DNA of 64,000 bases from Myrmaecium sp. VS I D KN 1 (lineage: Eukaryota > Ascomycota > Dothideomycetes > Valsariales > Valsariaceae), in contig JADQAV010000007.1 of the NCBI GenBank assembly GCA_019775845.1, forward strand, positions 434,390-498,389, written 5' to 3'. The translations under genes and the position numbers were made by a program. Under the pieces are notes generated by a model. The model did no database searches, was not told the DNA's origin, and saw only the letters and a list, made by a program, of their open reading frames with translations. Position 1 is the first letter of the stretch, and each line of letters starts with the position of its first letter. Below are positions 1 through 11,244 of the stretch, piece after piece.

Positions 1-2409
1 CACAATGTAGCGATCCGAACGAAACGTGGCTACCCCTGTTGGAGAAGGCTTACGCCAAGGCTCACGGTGACTATGCAGCCTTGGAGTCAGGTTTCGTAGG
101 GTGAGTACTGCTGCTGACACATCCCGCCCCTCTTCCAGAAACATTTAAGAGTTCGTTGCTGACATGATGATGTTTTTTCTAGCGAGGGTATTGAGGACCT
201 GACTGGCGGTGTGACAAGCGAGATCTTTACCACCGATATCCTAGACAAGGACAAGTTTTGGCGGGAGGAGTTGTTGAATGTCAACAATGACTTCCTCTTC
301 GGATGTGGTCAGATGAACGGCATCTATGGTGAAAGGAAGGGCATCCAGGAAAAGCATGCTTACTCCGTAATGGAGGCCAGGGAAATCGACGGGCAGCGAT
401 TGGTCAAGCTAAGGTAGCTAAACTCCATCCCAGCGTTTGACAGTATGCTTACTTAGCTTACGCGAAGAAACCCTTGGGGTAAGACTGAATGGACCGGGCC
501 GTGGAGCGATGGCTCCGAGGAATGGACTCCTGAGTGGATGCACAACCTCAACCACCGGTTCGGCAATGACGGAGTATTCTGGATCTCCTATGAGGACCTT
601 CTGAAGCATTATCAGCACCTGGACCGCACCAGGCTCTTTGGACCGGAGTGGACCGTCACGCAGAAGTGGACGAGTGTCAACGTTCCATGGTCAGTCGATT
701 ACCTGGACACCAAGTTCACCATTTCCCTCTCCAAACCAAGCTCCGTTGTCATCGTCCTCTCTCAGCTGGACGACCGCTACTTCCTGGGCCTTGAAGGCCA
801 ATATGAATTTCAGCTGAAGTTCAGACTCCACAAGAATGACGAAGACGACTACATCGTCCGAAGCAACGGGAGCTATTACATGAAACGTTCCGTCAGTACG
901 GAACTTGATCTGGAGGCCGGCGATTACACCGTTCTCTTCAAGATCACCGCCACCCGGCTGGACAACCCAGCACCAGAAGAGGTGATCCGCCGGACCTGCC
1001 GCACTCGGCGCGAGAAGCTCCTCTCGATCGGCCTAAGCTACGACCTCGCGCACGCCAAGGGCCAGTTCCGCGCGCTGGAGAAGGAGCAGCGCGAGAGTGA
1101 GAAATTGAAGCGCAAGGAGAGGCGCAAGGAAGAGGCGCGGAAGATCTTCAACGCGCGTCGCGAACGGCGCCGGAAGGAGAAGCTCCGGCAAAAGAAGAAG
1201 GAGGCGAAACTAGCGGAGAAGAATCGCAAGCGAGGCCGTCCCGCCACCCATGGCATCGCAACGCCGGCTGAGTCTGAGCAGGCGCTGGACAAGAGGCTCG
1301 AGGACCTGAAGCTTCACGAAGGAGACGGCCTGGGTATCAATGTCGGGAGCGAGGAGGTCCCGGAGGCTGTCGCAGTAAATGTTGCGGCCGCTGCCACTGT
1401 TTCCCATGCCAGGTCTAGCATCACTGAGACCATTCCCGTCGGGAGCCCGCCTGGCCGTTCACAAAGCCCGAGTTCGGGAGGCGGCTTCCAGGGCCGTGGA
1501 GGCTACAACAGTCCTCATCGTGCTGTGCTCGCAAACCTCGAGAGTAGCCACCGCTCTCCATCTCCCGGTGGCGGCTTCGGGGGCCGGGGCGGATATAACA
1601 AGGGTCGGGACGGTTACAACGGCCGAGATGGCTATAACGGTCGCGACGGGTATAATGGTCGGGACGGCTACAATGGCCGTGACGGCTACAACGGTCGCGA
1701 TGGCTATAACGAAACTTCGACCGACCCTGCCACCACCTCCGGTGCCGAAGACGCGCACCCTCCCACTGGCACCCCGACAGCAAGGGGCATTTCTCCTCGG
1801 TCTAATTCCCGCCCGCCATCACGCCGCGCCACGCTCTCACCTTACCCCGCCGGTCTCCCGGGCATACGGGTCACTCGCGAACGAGCGCACAGCAATGCCT
1901 CCCGGGTCAGCGTCAGCGATCTGTCGGATGACGACGATCTGCTCTCGTGGGACAGCGAGCTGGATGGACCAAGCTCGTCGGAGGACTCGGACGAAGAGGC
2001 TGCTGCAGCTTCGCGGCGCCGGCACCATCCGCTTTACCATCTCTCCGGCACACTGGAGCCACAGGACAACGAGGACGACGTCTCCGATGACGATGAGTTT
2101 GCCCGGGATCCCTGGAATGCGGTGTGCGTGGTGGGCTTGCGGGTGTACACTCAGCACCACGCCGAAGTCCGGGTCGGGGTGGAGAGGCCAGAGGACCGAG
2201 AGCGATGCGCGGCGAGCGTGACGAGCGACTCATTCGGTCTGGGACGAGGGGAGAAAGAGGAGCTGGATGTGGACGATTCCAATCGGGATGCGACGAGGAA
2301 GGGGGAAAGGCGCGGCAGCGCGGGCAGCATTGGGAGTACCGATGAGGAGAAGCTGTTGGAGGATGTGGGCAGTGCGCCGCGCATGCTGGAGAGCTCGCAT
2401 CAGGGATAA
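1..2409 (+). CDS. Calpain-like cysteine protease (family C2), 3' part
   Basis: The gene enters from the left edge, so the catalytic Cys region is outside the window. Exons read 1-100, 183-413 and 468-2409 (756 codons visible). The C-terminal half of the protease core is clear: a LEDLTGG-like stretch (IEDLTGG), the catalytic His in HAYSVMEAR, and the catalytic Asn in LRNPWGKTEW, restored only when the 54-nt intron 414-467 is removed. A calpain beta-sandwich (domain III-like) follows to about nt 960. The remainder is a long tail: a basic coiled coil rich in Lys/Arg/Glu (about 1060-1240), an AT-hook-like KRGRP, six exact GRDGYN repeats (1603-1710), then Ser/Asp-rich acidic sequence. Family members act as intracellular Ca-regulated or degenerate proteases; this is not an obvious PalB/Rim13, whose tail differs. 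The role of the tail is unknown. Confidence 0.85.
1603..1710 (+). repeat. 18-nt tandem coding repeat, six GRDGYN units
   Basis: Six contiguous 18-nt units inside the calpain-like gene each encode GRDGYN. Codons vary between copies (ggt/ggc, gac/gat, tac/tat) while the amino acids are identical, which suggests selection on the peptide and not a very recent DNA expansion. Confidence 0.9.
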
Positions 2410-4659
2410 GAGGCGGAATCTTGGAGGAGCCTGTTAGCAGGCCTCGTAACGCATGTGATACCTTCGTTTCCTTCCCTTGTCTTGAAAATATTGGTTTGGA
2501 GGATCAACGGTCGGTCTGGTTGTTTCGTTTACGGCTTTGATGGTTTGCCTTCTTCATGTTCTATCGTCGTTTCCGCTTCGTTTATGATTCGCGACTGCAC
2601 TAGGTGCTGCCCATCCTCTCCCTTTTTCTTGCTTTGAGGCGTTACTGTGCTTCTATAGATGATCGTAAAAGAAATATCTTGTCTTTTCCCGCCGTCCTGT
2701 TCTTCCAGATTGGATTAGTCATTTTCCCTCTTCATGTTACCGTTTTGATTGATATATATCAAGAGACAGCAGACCCGCGCATTCATGACCTTGCAAAACA
2801 GAGATATTTTTGGGAAAAGGTTCGATAGCTGGCACATGCTGCCGTAGTAATGATAACGAGCAGATGACGCAAAGAGATTAGAATGAACGTGGTCATAGTC
2901 GAAGATGCTCAAGGTCACTCAACGAAGTTCTCCGTTCTTGCATACGATAAAGTTGACAAAGCCACATGTTGATCTCTCCGAGCCACTTTGCATCGGGTTT
3001 GGTTGGTGTACATCATCTTAAGCGATAACTCCCCTAATGTCGTCTTGCTCAAGAGCATCGAAAACTTACTGAAGACAGGGATTTGGTTTCCAATTGTAGT
3101 TTTCGTCTCGCTAGTTTGGTGAGGATCGTGGACAGTGAGGAACGTGATGCAGGGGTGGGATTCCCGTGATTGGACACATGAACGGCCCCAGCCTTGTCCG
3201 GCGAGCCGGAGGGTAAGGTTAAATGACCATGGAGCCAGGAGCGCAAACTCCCGGTCAGTTCATCTTGCTGATAGTCTTTGTGGGATATGCTGCATTCATG
3301 CAGAGCTAACTCAGCTTCTACAGCATGCAGCAGCTGGGAGATCCGGTTTGTGAATTACGAGCAGTGGTGGCCGACAAACCTGTGATAGGGAGCAACAGCT
3401 ACCGCATGTGGCCACGGATCGAACAGTAAGTGTAGGTAGGAATTAGATGGGAATTATTGACTGATAGGCTGGTGGCTGTACGTCTGGTGTGCCATCTTGT
3501 CCGCAGTACCACTTCTCTGAGGGTTAGTGGAAGGAAAAAGGTGGCTCCAGCGGGAGTTGGCGGTGACCGGGGCGGCCTGCGACCTTCCTGGATCGTTCGA
3601 GGGAGCATAATTGAGCCGTAGTTTTCTTAGCAATAGATTAGTTATGATGCTGATATTGGATTGCTAGACGATGTTTCCTCGGAGCAGAAAGAACAGGTGA
3701 AGTGAAGGCTGTTGATCAGTAGATGCTGCTACTGCAGCTGCCGCTGATGCTCGACGGCAGACTGCAGCAAGGTGGATCAGGGGATGGCGGCGCGTGCTTG
3801 GAGCGAAGGCAACTAGCGGTCGAACAGCAGCAGCAGCTGCCATAGGTTTTGTGAAGCGGTCACTTCTGTGGTGCCTTGGCCAGCCGACACAGCTCTGGTG
3901 TTTGCAATCAGGAGGACGAAGAGGATGGAAACGGAGAAATCGCAGTGATTTCGTGAAAGGGCAAGGGGAGTCGAGGAGAGCATCGGATTGATGAGCTACT
4001 AGGTAGTAGGCTGCAGTCACGGTGGTGGTTGTCAATCCAATGGAACCGACGGGATCGGGAACGTCCACCTCACGGTCTTGACGGAAGTTCGGCGCTGCTC
4101 GCCCGAGGATCCATCGCCTCTTCCCGCGGCGTTCTGCTGGCCCGGGCCCGGGGGAAGTCTGTGCCAACCCGGCCCTCGCCCGGCCTGTCCTCCAACGGCC
4201 TCTCAGGGGATTTCTTCGAGCGGTCCCGGGGCGTGGTGCCTGGCAAGTGCCTAGCAAGTGCCTGTCAAGTGCCTGTACTAGCAGTCCGAACTGCCCAGCG
4301 CCTGGCTCTCTGCCTGGCTCTTCTCTCCCCTTGGCTCCCTCCCTAACCCTGGCCTGCCCACCGAACTGCTTAACCTCACCAGCGACGGGCCTTCTCCTCC
4401 GCAAGCTCCTCCACCTCCTCTCCCTCCTCTCCCTCCTCTCCCTCCTCTCCCTCCTTTTTTCCTCCTTCAACCCCCTCTCTCCCCCTCAAATCATGCTCTG
4501 ATATACCCTCCGAGCCCGTCCCTGGGAGCTTCGCTTTCCCCTTTGCTGAGTTTTCCAACTCAAAGTCATTCGTTACCGTGGACATCCCTGCTAAAATCTC
4601 AAGTGTGCTAAGAGTCGGTCCGCCCCCGTGCCCGCCGGGGCTCTCTCCTTTCCACCATC
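2410..4659. other. 2.25-kb intergenic region, no gene found
   Basis: No open frame here has coding character in both composition and splice structure. The proximal part should hold the 3' UTR of the calpain-like gene. The last 600 bp are C/T-rich on the plus strand and look like a fungal pyrimidine-rich promoter and leader for the gene starting at 4660. The long minus-strand frame at 3664-4470 is a by-product of this composition. Confidence 0.6.
4412..4460. repeat. Pyrimidine microsatellite (CTCCCTCCT unit)
   Basis: About four to five copies of a 9-nt C/T unit lie some 200 bp upstream of the ATG at 4660. Such CT tracts commonly sit near transcription start sites of fungal genes. The promoter role is inferred. 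Confidence 0.7.
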
Positions 4660-6305
4660 ATGGCGGAGCAGGCCATTGGAACTCCTCGCTCCACGGCCGA
4701 CTCGACGACGCCCAAGCTCTCTGCTCCCAAAGACAAGAATTGCCCCTTCTGCCACCAAGCCTTCACCTCCTCCTCCCTGGGCCGGCACCTCGATCTCTAC
4801 ATCAAAGCGAAAAACCCGAAGCCCCCGGACGGGATACACGATGTGGAGGAGATACGGAGATTGAGGGCCGGCATAACCAGACGGCAGGCACGTACGTTCT
4901 CACAGAAAAAGGGGAGCGCCACTTCCAGTTCTGCTTCCAAGCCTCCGCCAGTGGACGAGATGGGCTCCCCTGTGCTGCTTCAATCTCCGAGGTTGGGGGC
5001 GCTGTCTACCGCCAAGGTACGATCAGGCTTCAGTAGTTTGGACTGGCAGGCGACCGGGGTGATCAACAACCTTGCTCCAAGAGTACCTTCGCTGTCGGAC
5101 GGCCGCAGAGATGTCTCGAAACATTACCAGCAGAAGTCGGACCTAGAGAGCCGACAGAAAATGCAAGAAGAGTGGGAGTCTCTGAAGGCTGCCGAATTAG
5201 CATTGAAGGAGGTCTTGGGGAGCGTACGGGACGCTAGGTGAGACACGGCAACTCGCAGGGACTGCGTGCATACACGAGAAAAAATCTGTTGACATCCCAC
5301 AGCACCCGGTCCGCCAACATGGGCTTGTTCGACTTCGACCCTTACACTCTCAACTTCCCTGCTCTGTGCTTGCACATCCTGCCCGCACCGTCCACACTCT
5401 TCTCCCCGACTCCGTTCCCCACGTCGGATTCATGGTCCATAAATCCACCGGGACAGAAGCAATATGATGCATTGGGACGGAACATCAGGGAGAGGCTTAT
5501 ATCCTACCAACAGCAACGACAACAGCTTCTGCATCCCCAGCCTGGACCCGGACCAGCTTCACCTCTGCCTACCCCGCCTTTGTACGAGCCGGACCCGAAG
5601 AAGCTCTTCAATCACATATCCGATGCTTGGACTCATTGGAAGAGTCTCTCGGATAAGCAGAGACAAGAGGCATGGCAATTGGAGGTCCTGCGGTCGTATG
5701 CACGGAGTGGTGAGGCGCGGAATCATGCTGAGACTCAGCTTGAAACGGCCCGGAAGGAGATCGAGCAGCTGAAAAATAATCAGTGGGTCAACATGGGCAT
5801 GGGACAGCGGACCAGTCCGGGAAGCTCGTTGCATTTCCCGGTGGAAGCCATCAAGGAGCTGGGCAAGCATGGTCTTGACATCAAGTCCTGGGACTACGAT
5901 AGGTTGATCGAAAAGTGGAAAAACGTCGTGCGGGAAACCAGGAAAACTCAGAACGGAATGGCTGGGCAAAGGTCGTTGTCCGGTTCTTCTGCCCTGAACA
6001 CTGCCAGCAACCCTCTCATCAGCACGCCGAAACAGAACGTCCCTGTCAACAGTAACAGAAACATCTCGTCTGGATCAACAGCCGTGTCACAAGCTGATTC
6101 GGTCATGACCAGTGCCTTCTCTGGCCCGTCGACCATTAGTGGTACAATGGAAGAAGATCATCGTCCGGAGACGTCGGTTGAGCAGGAAGAAGACGAGGAT
6201 GCGGATGGTGATGCTGATGGAGAAGAGATACACGATCTTGCCGCCTTTCAACCACAGCCAAGCCAACAACAACGACAAGCTGCCCAGCAACAGGCCCAAC
6301 AACAG

Positions 6306-6337
<32 letters not shown>

Positions 6338-6668
6338 GCAGCAGCAGCAGCAACAGCAGAGGCATCAGCAGGTGTGGATGCAGCAGCAACAGCAAGCAGC
6401 ACTGAACAGACAGCATCAACATCAGCAACACCTGGCCCAGCAACAGTTCAACGCCGACAACAGGCGGACATCAGCAGGAGTGATGATGGACCATGGTTTG
6501 TTGGATTCGAAACTAGACCCCAACGCTGTGAGTGCTGCGGGAATGATGTCCATGGAGGGAATCGAAACCACCGCCGACAGCTTTCTTAGCAGCCGAATGG
6601 GTCTAGGCATGGACCTTGGACCTGCGGGCTTTGTCGGCCTGACTAGTGAAGGGAGAGAGGGACGGTGA
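4660..6668 (+). CDS. Conserved fungal polyQ protein with zinc-finger-like N-terminus
   Basis: Exons 4660-5237 and 5303-6668 encode 647 residues; the 65-nt intron joins AG|C to restore Ser in STRSANMG. Near residue 27 lies CPFCHQAF...GRHLDLY, a CxxC plus His arrangement resembling a UBZ or C2H2 finger, but the expected fourth ligand is absent. It is followed by a basic GITRRQAR stretch. The centre has short helical/coiled-coil segments (around 5720-5780). The C-terminal third has an Asp/Glu block and then a long polyglutamine tract encoded by mixed CAG/CAA codons (6241-6450). Low-complexity Q-rich tails are common in fungal transcription regulators, but no DNA-binding domain is certain here. 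I do not recognise a characterised homologue; function is unknown. The start is the first ATG in a CCATCATGG context. Confidence 0.8.
6280..6450 (+). repeat. Polyglutamine-encoding CAG/CAA tract
   Basis: A (CAG/CAA)n tract interrupted by a few His, Ala, Val and Trp codons encodes most of a Gln-rich stretch. A run of pure CAG codons in the middle (about 6325-6350) is the part most likely to vary in length between strains. Confidence 0.85.
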
Positions 6669-8123
6669 CCATCGAAGTCCGACGATCTCCCGATTTTAGA
6701 TGAACTCTAGACAGCTGAGGATGAGGAGGGTCCTCACAGCTTGGACAGCACTGCCATCTCGGGATTCGTGGACAGTTGACATGTGTGCCCATATTCACAT
6801 TTGCACCGAGATGAGTGCCTCATTTTCCGGAATTTCGGTCATCTTCATCGATATAAGCATCGTATCTCTGGTGGTTTCTTGTACGATGTATTGGAAAATA
6901 AACCAGGTCGAACATGCCCCTGCCTCGGGTGGATTTGGCAGGTGCGACGAAAGGGAGAAGGGGTAGAGGATGAACCTGTAGGTCTGACGGCGCTCTTCCT
7001 GCTCCTCCCACTTCTTTTATTTATCTTCTTCTTCTCCGTCCGGCCTTCTTCGGTCCAAGCTCCCTTTCCCCATGCCTCATGCTCATGGGATCCGGAAAAC
7101 TTGGATACGTCAGAAAGCCAGGATGCTTTTGCTTTTGCTTTTATTTCTTGTTTCTTCTTGCCCTTTTCTTTTGTATTTCCTTTGTTGTTTTTTGTCACCA
7201 TTCCTGTTTTATACCACTTAAATCCATGTAGACCTGGGAGGGAAGAAGGAGAAGGTCTATCATTCTTTGGAGAGGGGATTAGGGATTTCGTTATCACATT
7301 TTATAGGGAAGTGGGGGACGAGGGAAAGGAGAAACGGAGAGAGAGAATAAGATGTCATCGCTGGGGAGGATGTCTTACTGAAGCGTCTCAATTCCTTATA
7401 CTTATACCCCGCCGGGTTCCCTGCACCTTTCCCTCCGTATGTGATTGTGTCTCTTCGAATTCGAGGGGTTTTCTCGTCTTCTGCTCCACCTGCCTAGCTG
7501 GATGAGACTTTTCAAACCTTCTCTTTTGCATTGTTTTCTTCCTACACGTTGCTGATTTGCCTGTGGGCTTGAAAGTGAAACGGATAGGTAGGAGGAAGGA
7601 TGTCGGCGGATTGTGGGGAGTGGATCCTTCAGGAGTCTGACATCAGACCGGTGGGCGGCCGAGCCTCCTTTGAGTTATCAGTCCCCCACCCCCCACCCCT
7701 GGTTTGGTAGGATTCACTGTTCTGTACGACTCACTCTCACAATGCCTCTTTCTTTTTGCCTCACATACAAAGCGGAATAGTCGAAACAACGCACACCGCC
7801 CCCTCCTCTCTTGAGCATTCCTTCGATCCTCCTTTCTTTTGGCATATAAAGTGTCCGTTCCTGGACGTTTCCCATCCTCTTCATCCTGCAACTTTCATCT
7901 CTTTTTTTCCCCCCGCGACGCGAGTCAACTGCCTATCTCTACGGCGGAGGTTCCGAAGTATAGAGAACTAGAAGCTCCATTGTAAGTACAGCAATCTTTC
8001 CGGCGTCCATGAATAATTCCTGCTAAGAACCTTCAGACACAACCAAAATCCACGGCCCAAACCTCCACGCCTCAAGAACCTACTACCACCTCCTCACTCA
8101 CCCCACTCTCACCCAATCCAACC
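6669..8123. other. 1.45-kb intergenic region
   Basis: This holds the 3' UTR of the polyQ gene and the promoter and leader of the DUF985 gene. Frames are open by chance (for example 6783-7505) but T-rich, without recognisable protein sequence. C/T-rich tracts at 7790-7920 resemble a promoter. Confidence 0.55.
7982..8036 (+). other. Probable 5'-UTR intron of the DUF985 gene
   Basis: GTAAGT at 7982, a CTAAG branch-like element and a CTTCAG acceptor ending at 8036 define a 55-nt intron of the size seen elsewhere in the window, some 87 nt upstream of the ATG. It does not affect the protein. Confidence 0.5.
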
Positions 8124-8885
8124 ATGTCTCCCCACCTCCCCACCCCACCCTCCCACACCCCACTCTCCTCCACCTCCCCACCCTCCCCATCCCACGAACC
8201 CGCCCACATCCAATCCCTCATCGACAGCCTCTCCATGACCCCGCACCCGGAAGGCGGTTACTTCGTCGAGCTCGACCGGGACCCGCTGCGGGTGCCCAAC
8301 CCGTTCCGCTCCGGAGGAGGCAACGGCCACAGCACCACCACCACCACCACCAGCGCCGCCGCCGCCGCCGCCGCCGCCGACGACGCCACCCGCAACGCCA
8401 GCACGACGATCCTGTACCTGCTCACCCCGCGGAGCGGCACGGGCCGCTGGCACACGAACAAGGCGCGCACGGTGCATAGCCTGGTATGGGGTCGGGGTCG
8501 GTACGCGCTGCTGCATCCGGGTGAGGGCGAGGGCGGGGATGGCAAGGCGCGGGTGGAGTGCTTTACCGTGGGGACGGATGTGCGGAAGGGGGAGCGGGTG
8601 GTGTGGATTGTGGAGGGGGATCGGTGGAAGGCGAGTTGGTTTCTGCCGGAGGAGGAGGAGGAGGGTGAGGAGAAGGGGTTGTTGGTTTGTGAGGTGAGTG
8701 GTTGATTCTTGGATTGCTTTGAGCGTTTCTTGGGTGCCGCTAACCGCGCATTGAATGGGTTATAGACGGTGGTGCCGGGGTTTGAGTATAAGGACCATGC
8801 GTTCTTGGACCGCAAAGGGCTGGAGGAACTGCTGCCGCCGGAGAAGGTGGAGGAGTGGAAGTGGCTGTTGAGGGAGGAGAAGTGA
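8124..8885 (+). CDS. DUF985 / Cupin_5 family protein
   Basis: Exons 8124-8693 and 8766-8885 (229 residues) carry the family hallmarks: MTPHPEGGYF near the N-terminus, STTILYLLTP, a WH-containing strand (GRWHTN) and, after the intron, TVVPGFEYKDHAFL. The second exon is needed to supply that final conserved strand. The family adopts a cupin barrel that may bind metal or sugar ligands; no enzymatic role is established for the fungal members, to my knowledge. An insertion of a polyalanine run with a flanking Thr run (about 8335-8385) interrupts the usual core between the first two conserved blocks. The protein has no signal peptide. Codon usage is strongly C/G-ending in the 5' half. Convergent with the SET gene at 9312-9950. 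Confidence 0.88.
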
Positions 8886-9311
8886 ATTACGGAGCCAGCC
8901 GAAGGGGAGTTCCTGTAGTGACGGAATCACGCATCGAATGATTGGTGTACGAATGGATCGTTGCGCGAAGATGGCTGCGACTGGGTAGAGGTATAGACGT
9001 TGTATAGATCGTATAGATCCTACAGATCGTATAGATCTCTTCTAAACCTCGTCAGCTATATAACCGAAAGCTCGAATTGTCCAGTGATTCTGGCCAAGTA
9101 ATATGGTACGGAGAACACGCCTTCTTCGGTCGCGTTATATTCTCTATTGCTGCCGATATCAGGTCCCAACATCGGGGTATATGAGCGGTACATACGATGC
9201 CTCCTCCCTGAAACGATGCTCGGACACACTCCGCCATTTCCAACGCTCGAAAAGGCCCACTCCTGTAGACGAAGATCCCGCCGTGGCTCAAGCGATCCCC
9301 TCAGCCTTCCC
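8886..9311. other. Intergenic region between convergent genes
   Basis: Shared 3' flank of the DUF985 and SET genes. It contains a short array of GTATAGATC-like units at about 9000-9036 and nothing else that I can identify. Confidence 0.6.
9000..9036. repeat. Short GTATAGATC tandem array
   Basis: Four imperfect copies of a 9-10 nt unit (GTATAGATC, one variant with TACAGATC) lie in the 3' flank of the DUF985 gene. No function is implied. Confidence 0.6.
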
Positions 9312-9950
9312 TCATGCCTTCCTCTCCTCCACCTCCCCATCCACCTCACCCTCCGCTTCCCTGCCCCTCTGCTCCACCCACATCCGCTCAATGAACCCAT
9401 TCAACCAATACGCCTCCCGCTGGCCCTCCGTCAGGGCCGCCGCGCCCGCGATCCATCCCAAGCAGCGATCGCTCCCGCAGCGGCACGCGAACGGCCGATC
9501 CATGCGCCACTCGGTGCTGGGGTAGAAGAAGGTGAGCTCGTCGCCGCAGGCGAGGGGCCGGTCCCGGGCCACCCGGACGGTCCAGTCGGCCAGGTCGAAC
9601 TCGAGGCTGGGCGCGCACGCGTGGTTCACGTAGACGAGGTCGTCGTTCAGCTCGACGTGAAGGGCCGGCCCGGCTTGGACGGTCGTGTACGCCGGCCGGG
9701 CCGCGGCCGTGCAGTGGGTTAGTCGGGCGAAGGGCGCGCCTGCTGGGAGGCTGACGAGCGAGACGGCCCGTGATGTGTAGGTTCCCGGCGCGCCTTTTTC
9801 GACGACGAGCAGCCGGGAGAGGTCCGGGCGGACCCAGGCGGGGATGGGGTCGGTGGAGGGAGTGGTGGTGGTGGTGGTGGTTGCGGTTTTGGTTGGCGTG
9901 GTGTCGGTTGTTGGTTGGAGTACCTCGGGAGATGTGAAAGAGGGAGACAT
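9312..9950 (-). CDS. Small SET-domain protein with post-SET cysteines
   Basis: A single exon encodes 212 residues. After a Thr-rich leader of about 35 residues, the SET C-terminal signature is clear: a VNHACAPSLEF block (the NHxCxPN region), DELTFFYPSTEW (the catalytic GxELTxxY loop) and a post-SET zinc motif FACRCGSDRCLGWI. The N-terminal SET half is short and divergent, as in a widespread group of small fungal SET proteins of unknown substrate. A lysine methyltransferase role is likely by family, but neither activity nor substrate is known. The N-terminal Thr run is encoded by ACC/ACA repeats and probably varies. Encoded on the minus strand with its 3' end facing the DUF985 gene. Confidence 0.85.
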   Translation of the reverse strand: MSPSFTSPEVLQPTTDTTPTKTATTTTTTTPSTDPIPAWVRPDLSRLLVVEKGAPGTYTSRAVSLVSLPAGAPFARLTHCTAAARPAYTTVQAGPALHVELNDDLVYVNHACAPSLEFDLADWTVRVARDRPLACGDELTFFYPSTEWRMDRPFACRCGSDRCLGWIAGAAALTEGQREAYWLNGFIERMWVEQRGREAEGEVDGEVEERKA

Positions 9951-11244
9951 CGTTCGCGGTTTTTCCGGTGGTGGTGACTATTTGGTAGCTGCAAGGGATG
10001 GAGGGCTTGGTGTCGGCGATTGGTGAAGGGTGATGGGAGGAGAGAGGAGAGAGTGAGTCTGTTATACCTGAGAAAGGATGAAAGAACGGCAGTCCCTTTG
10101 AAAGTAATCGCAGATGGGCAAACCAAAAGCAGCGTGCTCAACGGCCCCTTTAATAAGTAGAACCGATACCCCTCCCCCGCCGCAATTCACACCTGTGATG
10201 AGATCTGCCCCCACCTCCGCCTCCACCGCCGCCTCCGCTGCCGAGCCCTGAGCCCCTCGGATTAACGACGTAGTTAGCTAACTATAACTTGACCTTACCT
10301 AGACTCAATCCCCACAGCAGAAACGGCCCTTCTTCGTCGCGCGTCTTTACTCTCACTCTCAATGGAGTCTCTCGCAGAAGCCCCACGGGGATGAGAGGAG
10401 GAATTTCCCGTTCCCCCCACCATCCATCCGATTCTCGTCCGAGATGACATCGGTCACATGCAGAGGTCCCCTCCTCCGTCTCCAGAAACAGCCAGCCAGC
10501 ACTCCCGTCCCCGCTGGACCGAGAAGACCCACGAGCCATCTGATCTTGATAGCTTCGTTCGACACGGTCAGGCAACGACGGCCAGGAAGGCGAGCCCCCA
10601 GAGTGACCAGGCCGCCGTGGCCGTCGCCCAACAGCCGAGGGAGGCGATTTGGTAGGGGGAGGGGGATTGCGGTCGAATTTACGTGCATCTCGTTTACATG
10701 CATGCGTGCCTTGCATGCGACGGATATCACACTCGCCGTGACCTCCGGCCTGGCGTCATCGTCGCGAACGCGCGGCATGTGAATGGTGGGATCCATGTCC
10801 ACCGGATGGACGGATGGAGGGGTATGTGGAAAGTAAACACTTGCCGGAAGCGGGGGGTGGGGTCCATTGCGGGGTAGTGATGGCCTGAGGCATCACGCGC
10901 TGGTTTTGCCTCGGAGGTGCGCTCCGCTCTCCATTGCTCCGCTCAAGCGCCCTGGGAGAGGGACATCCGCTCATAACTCGGGATTCGATGCACTTCATGG
11001 CGCTGTGAGGTTACGCAAGCGGCGATGCGCGGAGATCCTTGAGTATCAGAAGATCAAATTACGATTTGCTCTGTGTCCGAGCGAACATGAAATGCTCCTG
11101 ACACTGCCAGTGCGGCTCTCCCGAAGTAATGCCCTCGACCAGTTATCCTTATACAATCCATGAATACGCCCTGCCAGTAACGCCGAGAAAATGCAGTATT
11201 CGTGAGACGCCCCTTCGCCCAGCCACAGATGGGCTGATCGATGT
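9951..11244. other. 1.3-kb intergenic region, no gene found
   Basis: The region lies between the SET gene start and the Tfb3 stop. Open frames exist on both strands at 10282-10802 but overlap each other antisense and have no recognisable motif or intron structure. The 9951-10150 part is presumably the SET-gene promoter. Confidence 0.5.

Noticed and set aside
3664-4470. 268-codon minus-strand frame rich in Arg/Glu
   Set aside because: It is the complement of a C/T-rich promoter tract; the start is a simple repeat (KRRERRERR) and there is no domain or intron logic.
6783-7505. 240-codon plus-strand frame after the polyQ gene
   Set aside because: T-rich sequence giving Phe/Leu runs; more likely UTR and promoter. 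A GTG/ATG start here has no supporting motif.
10282-10802. Overlapping frames on both strands between SET and TFB3
   Set aside because: Neither shows a domain, and they mutually exclude each other; composition explains both.
9951-11244. Possible tRNA gene in the 1.3-kb gap
   Set aside because: No stretch combined a B-box-like GGTTCGANNC with a foldable acceptor stem.
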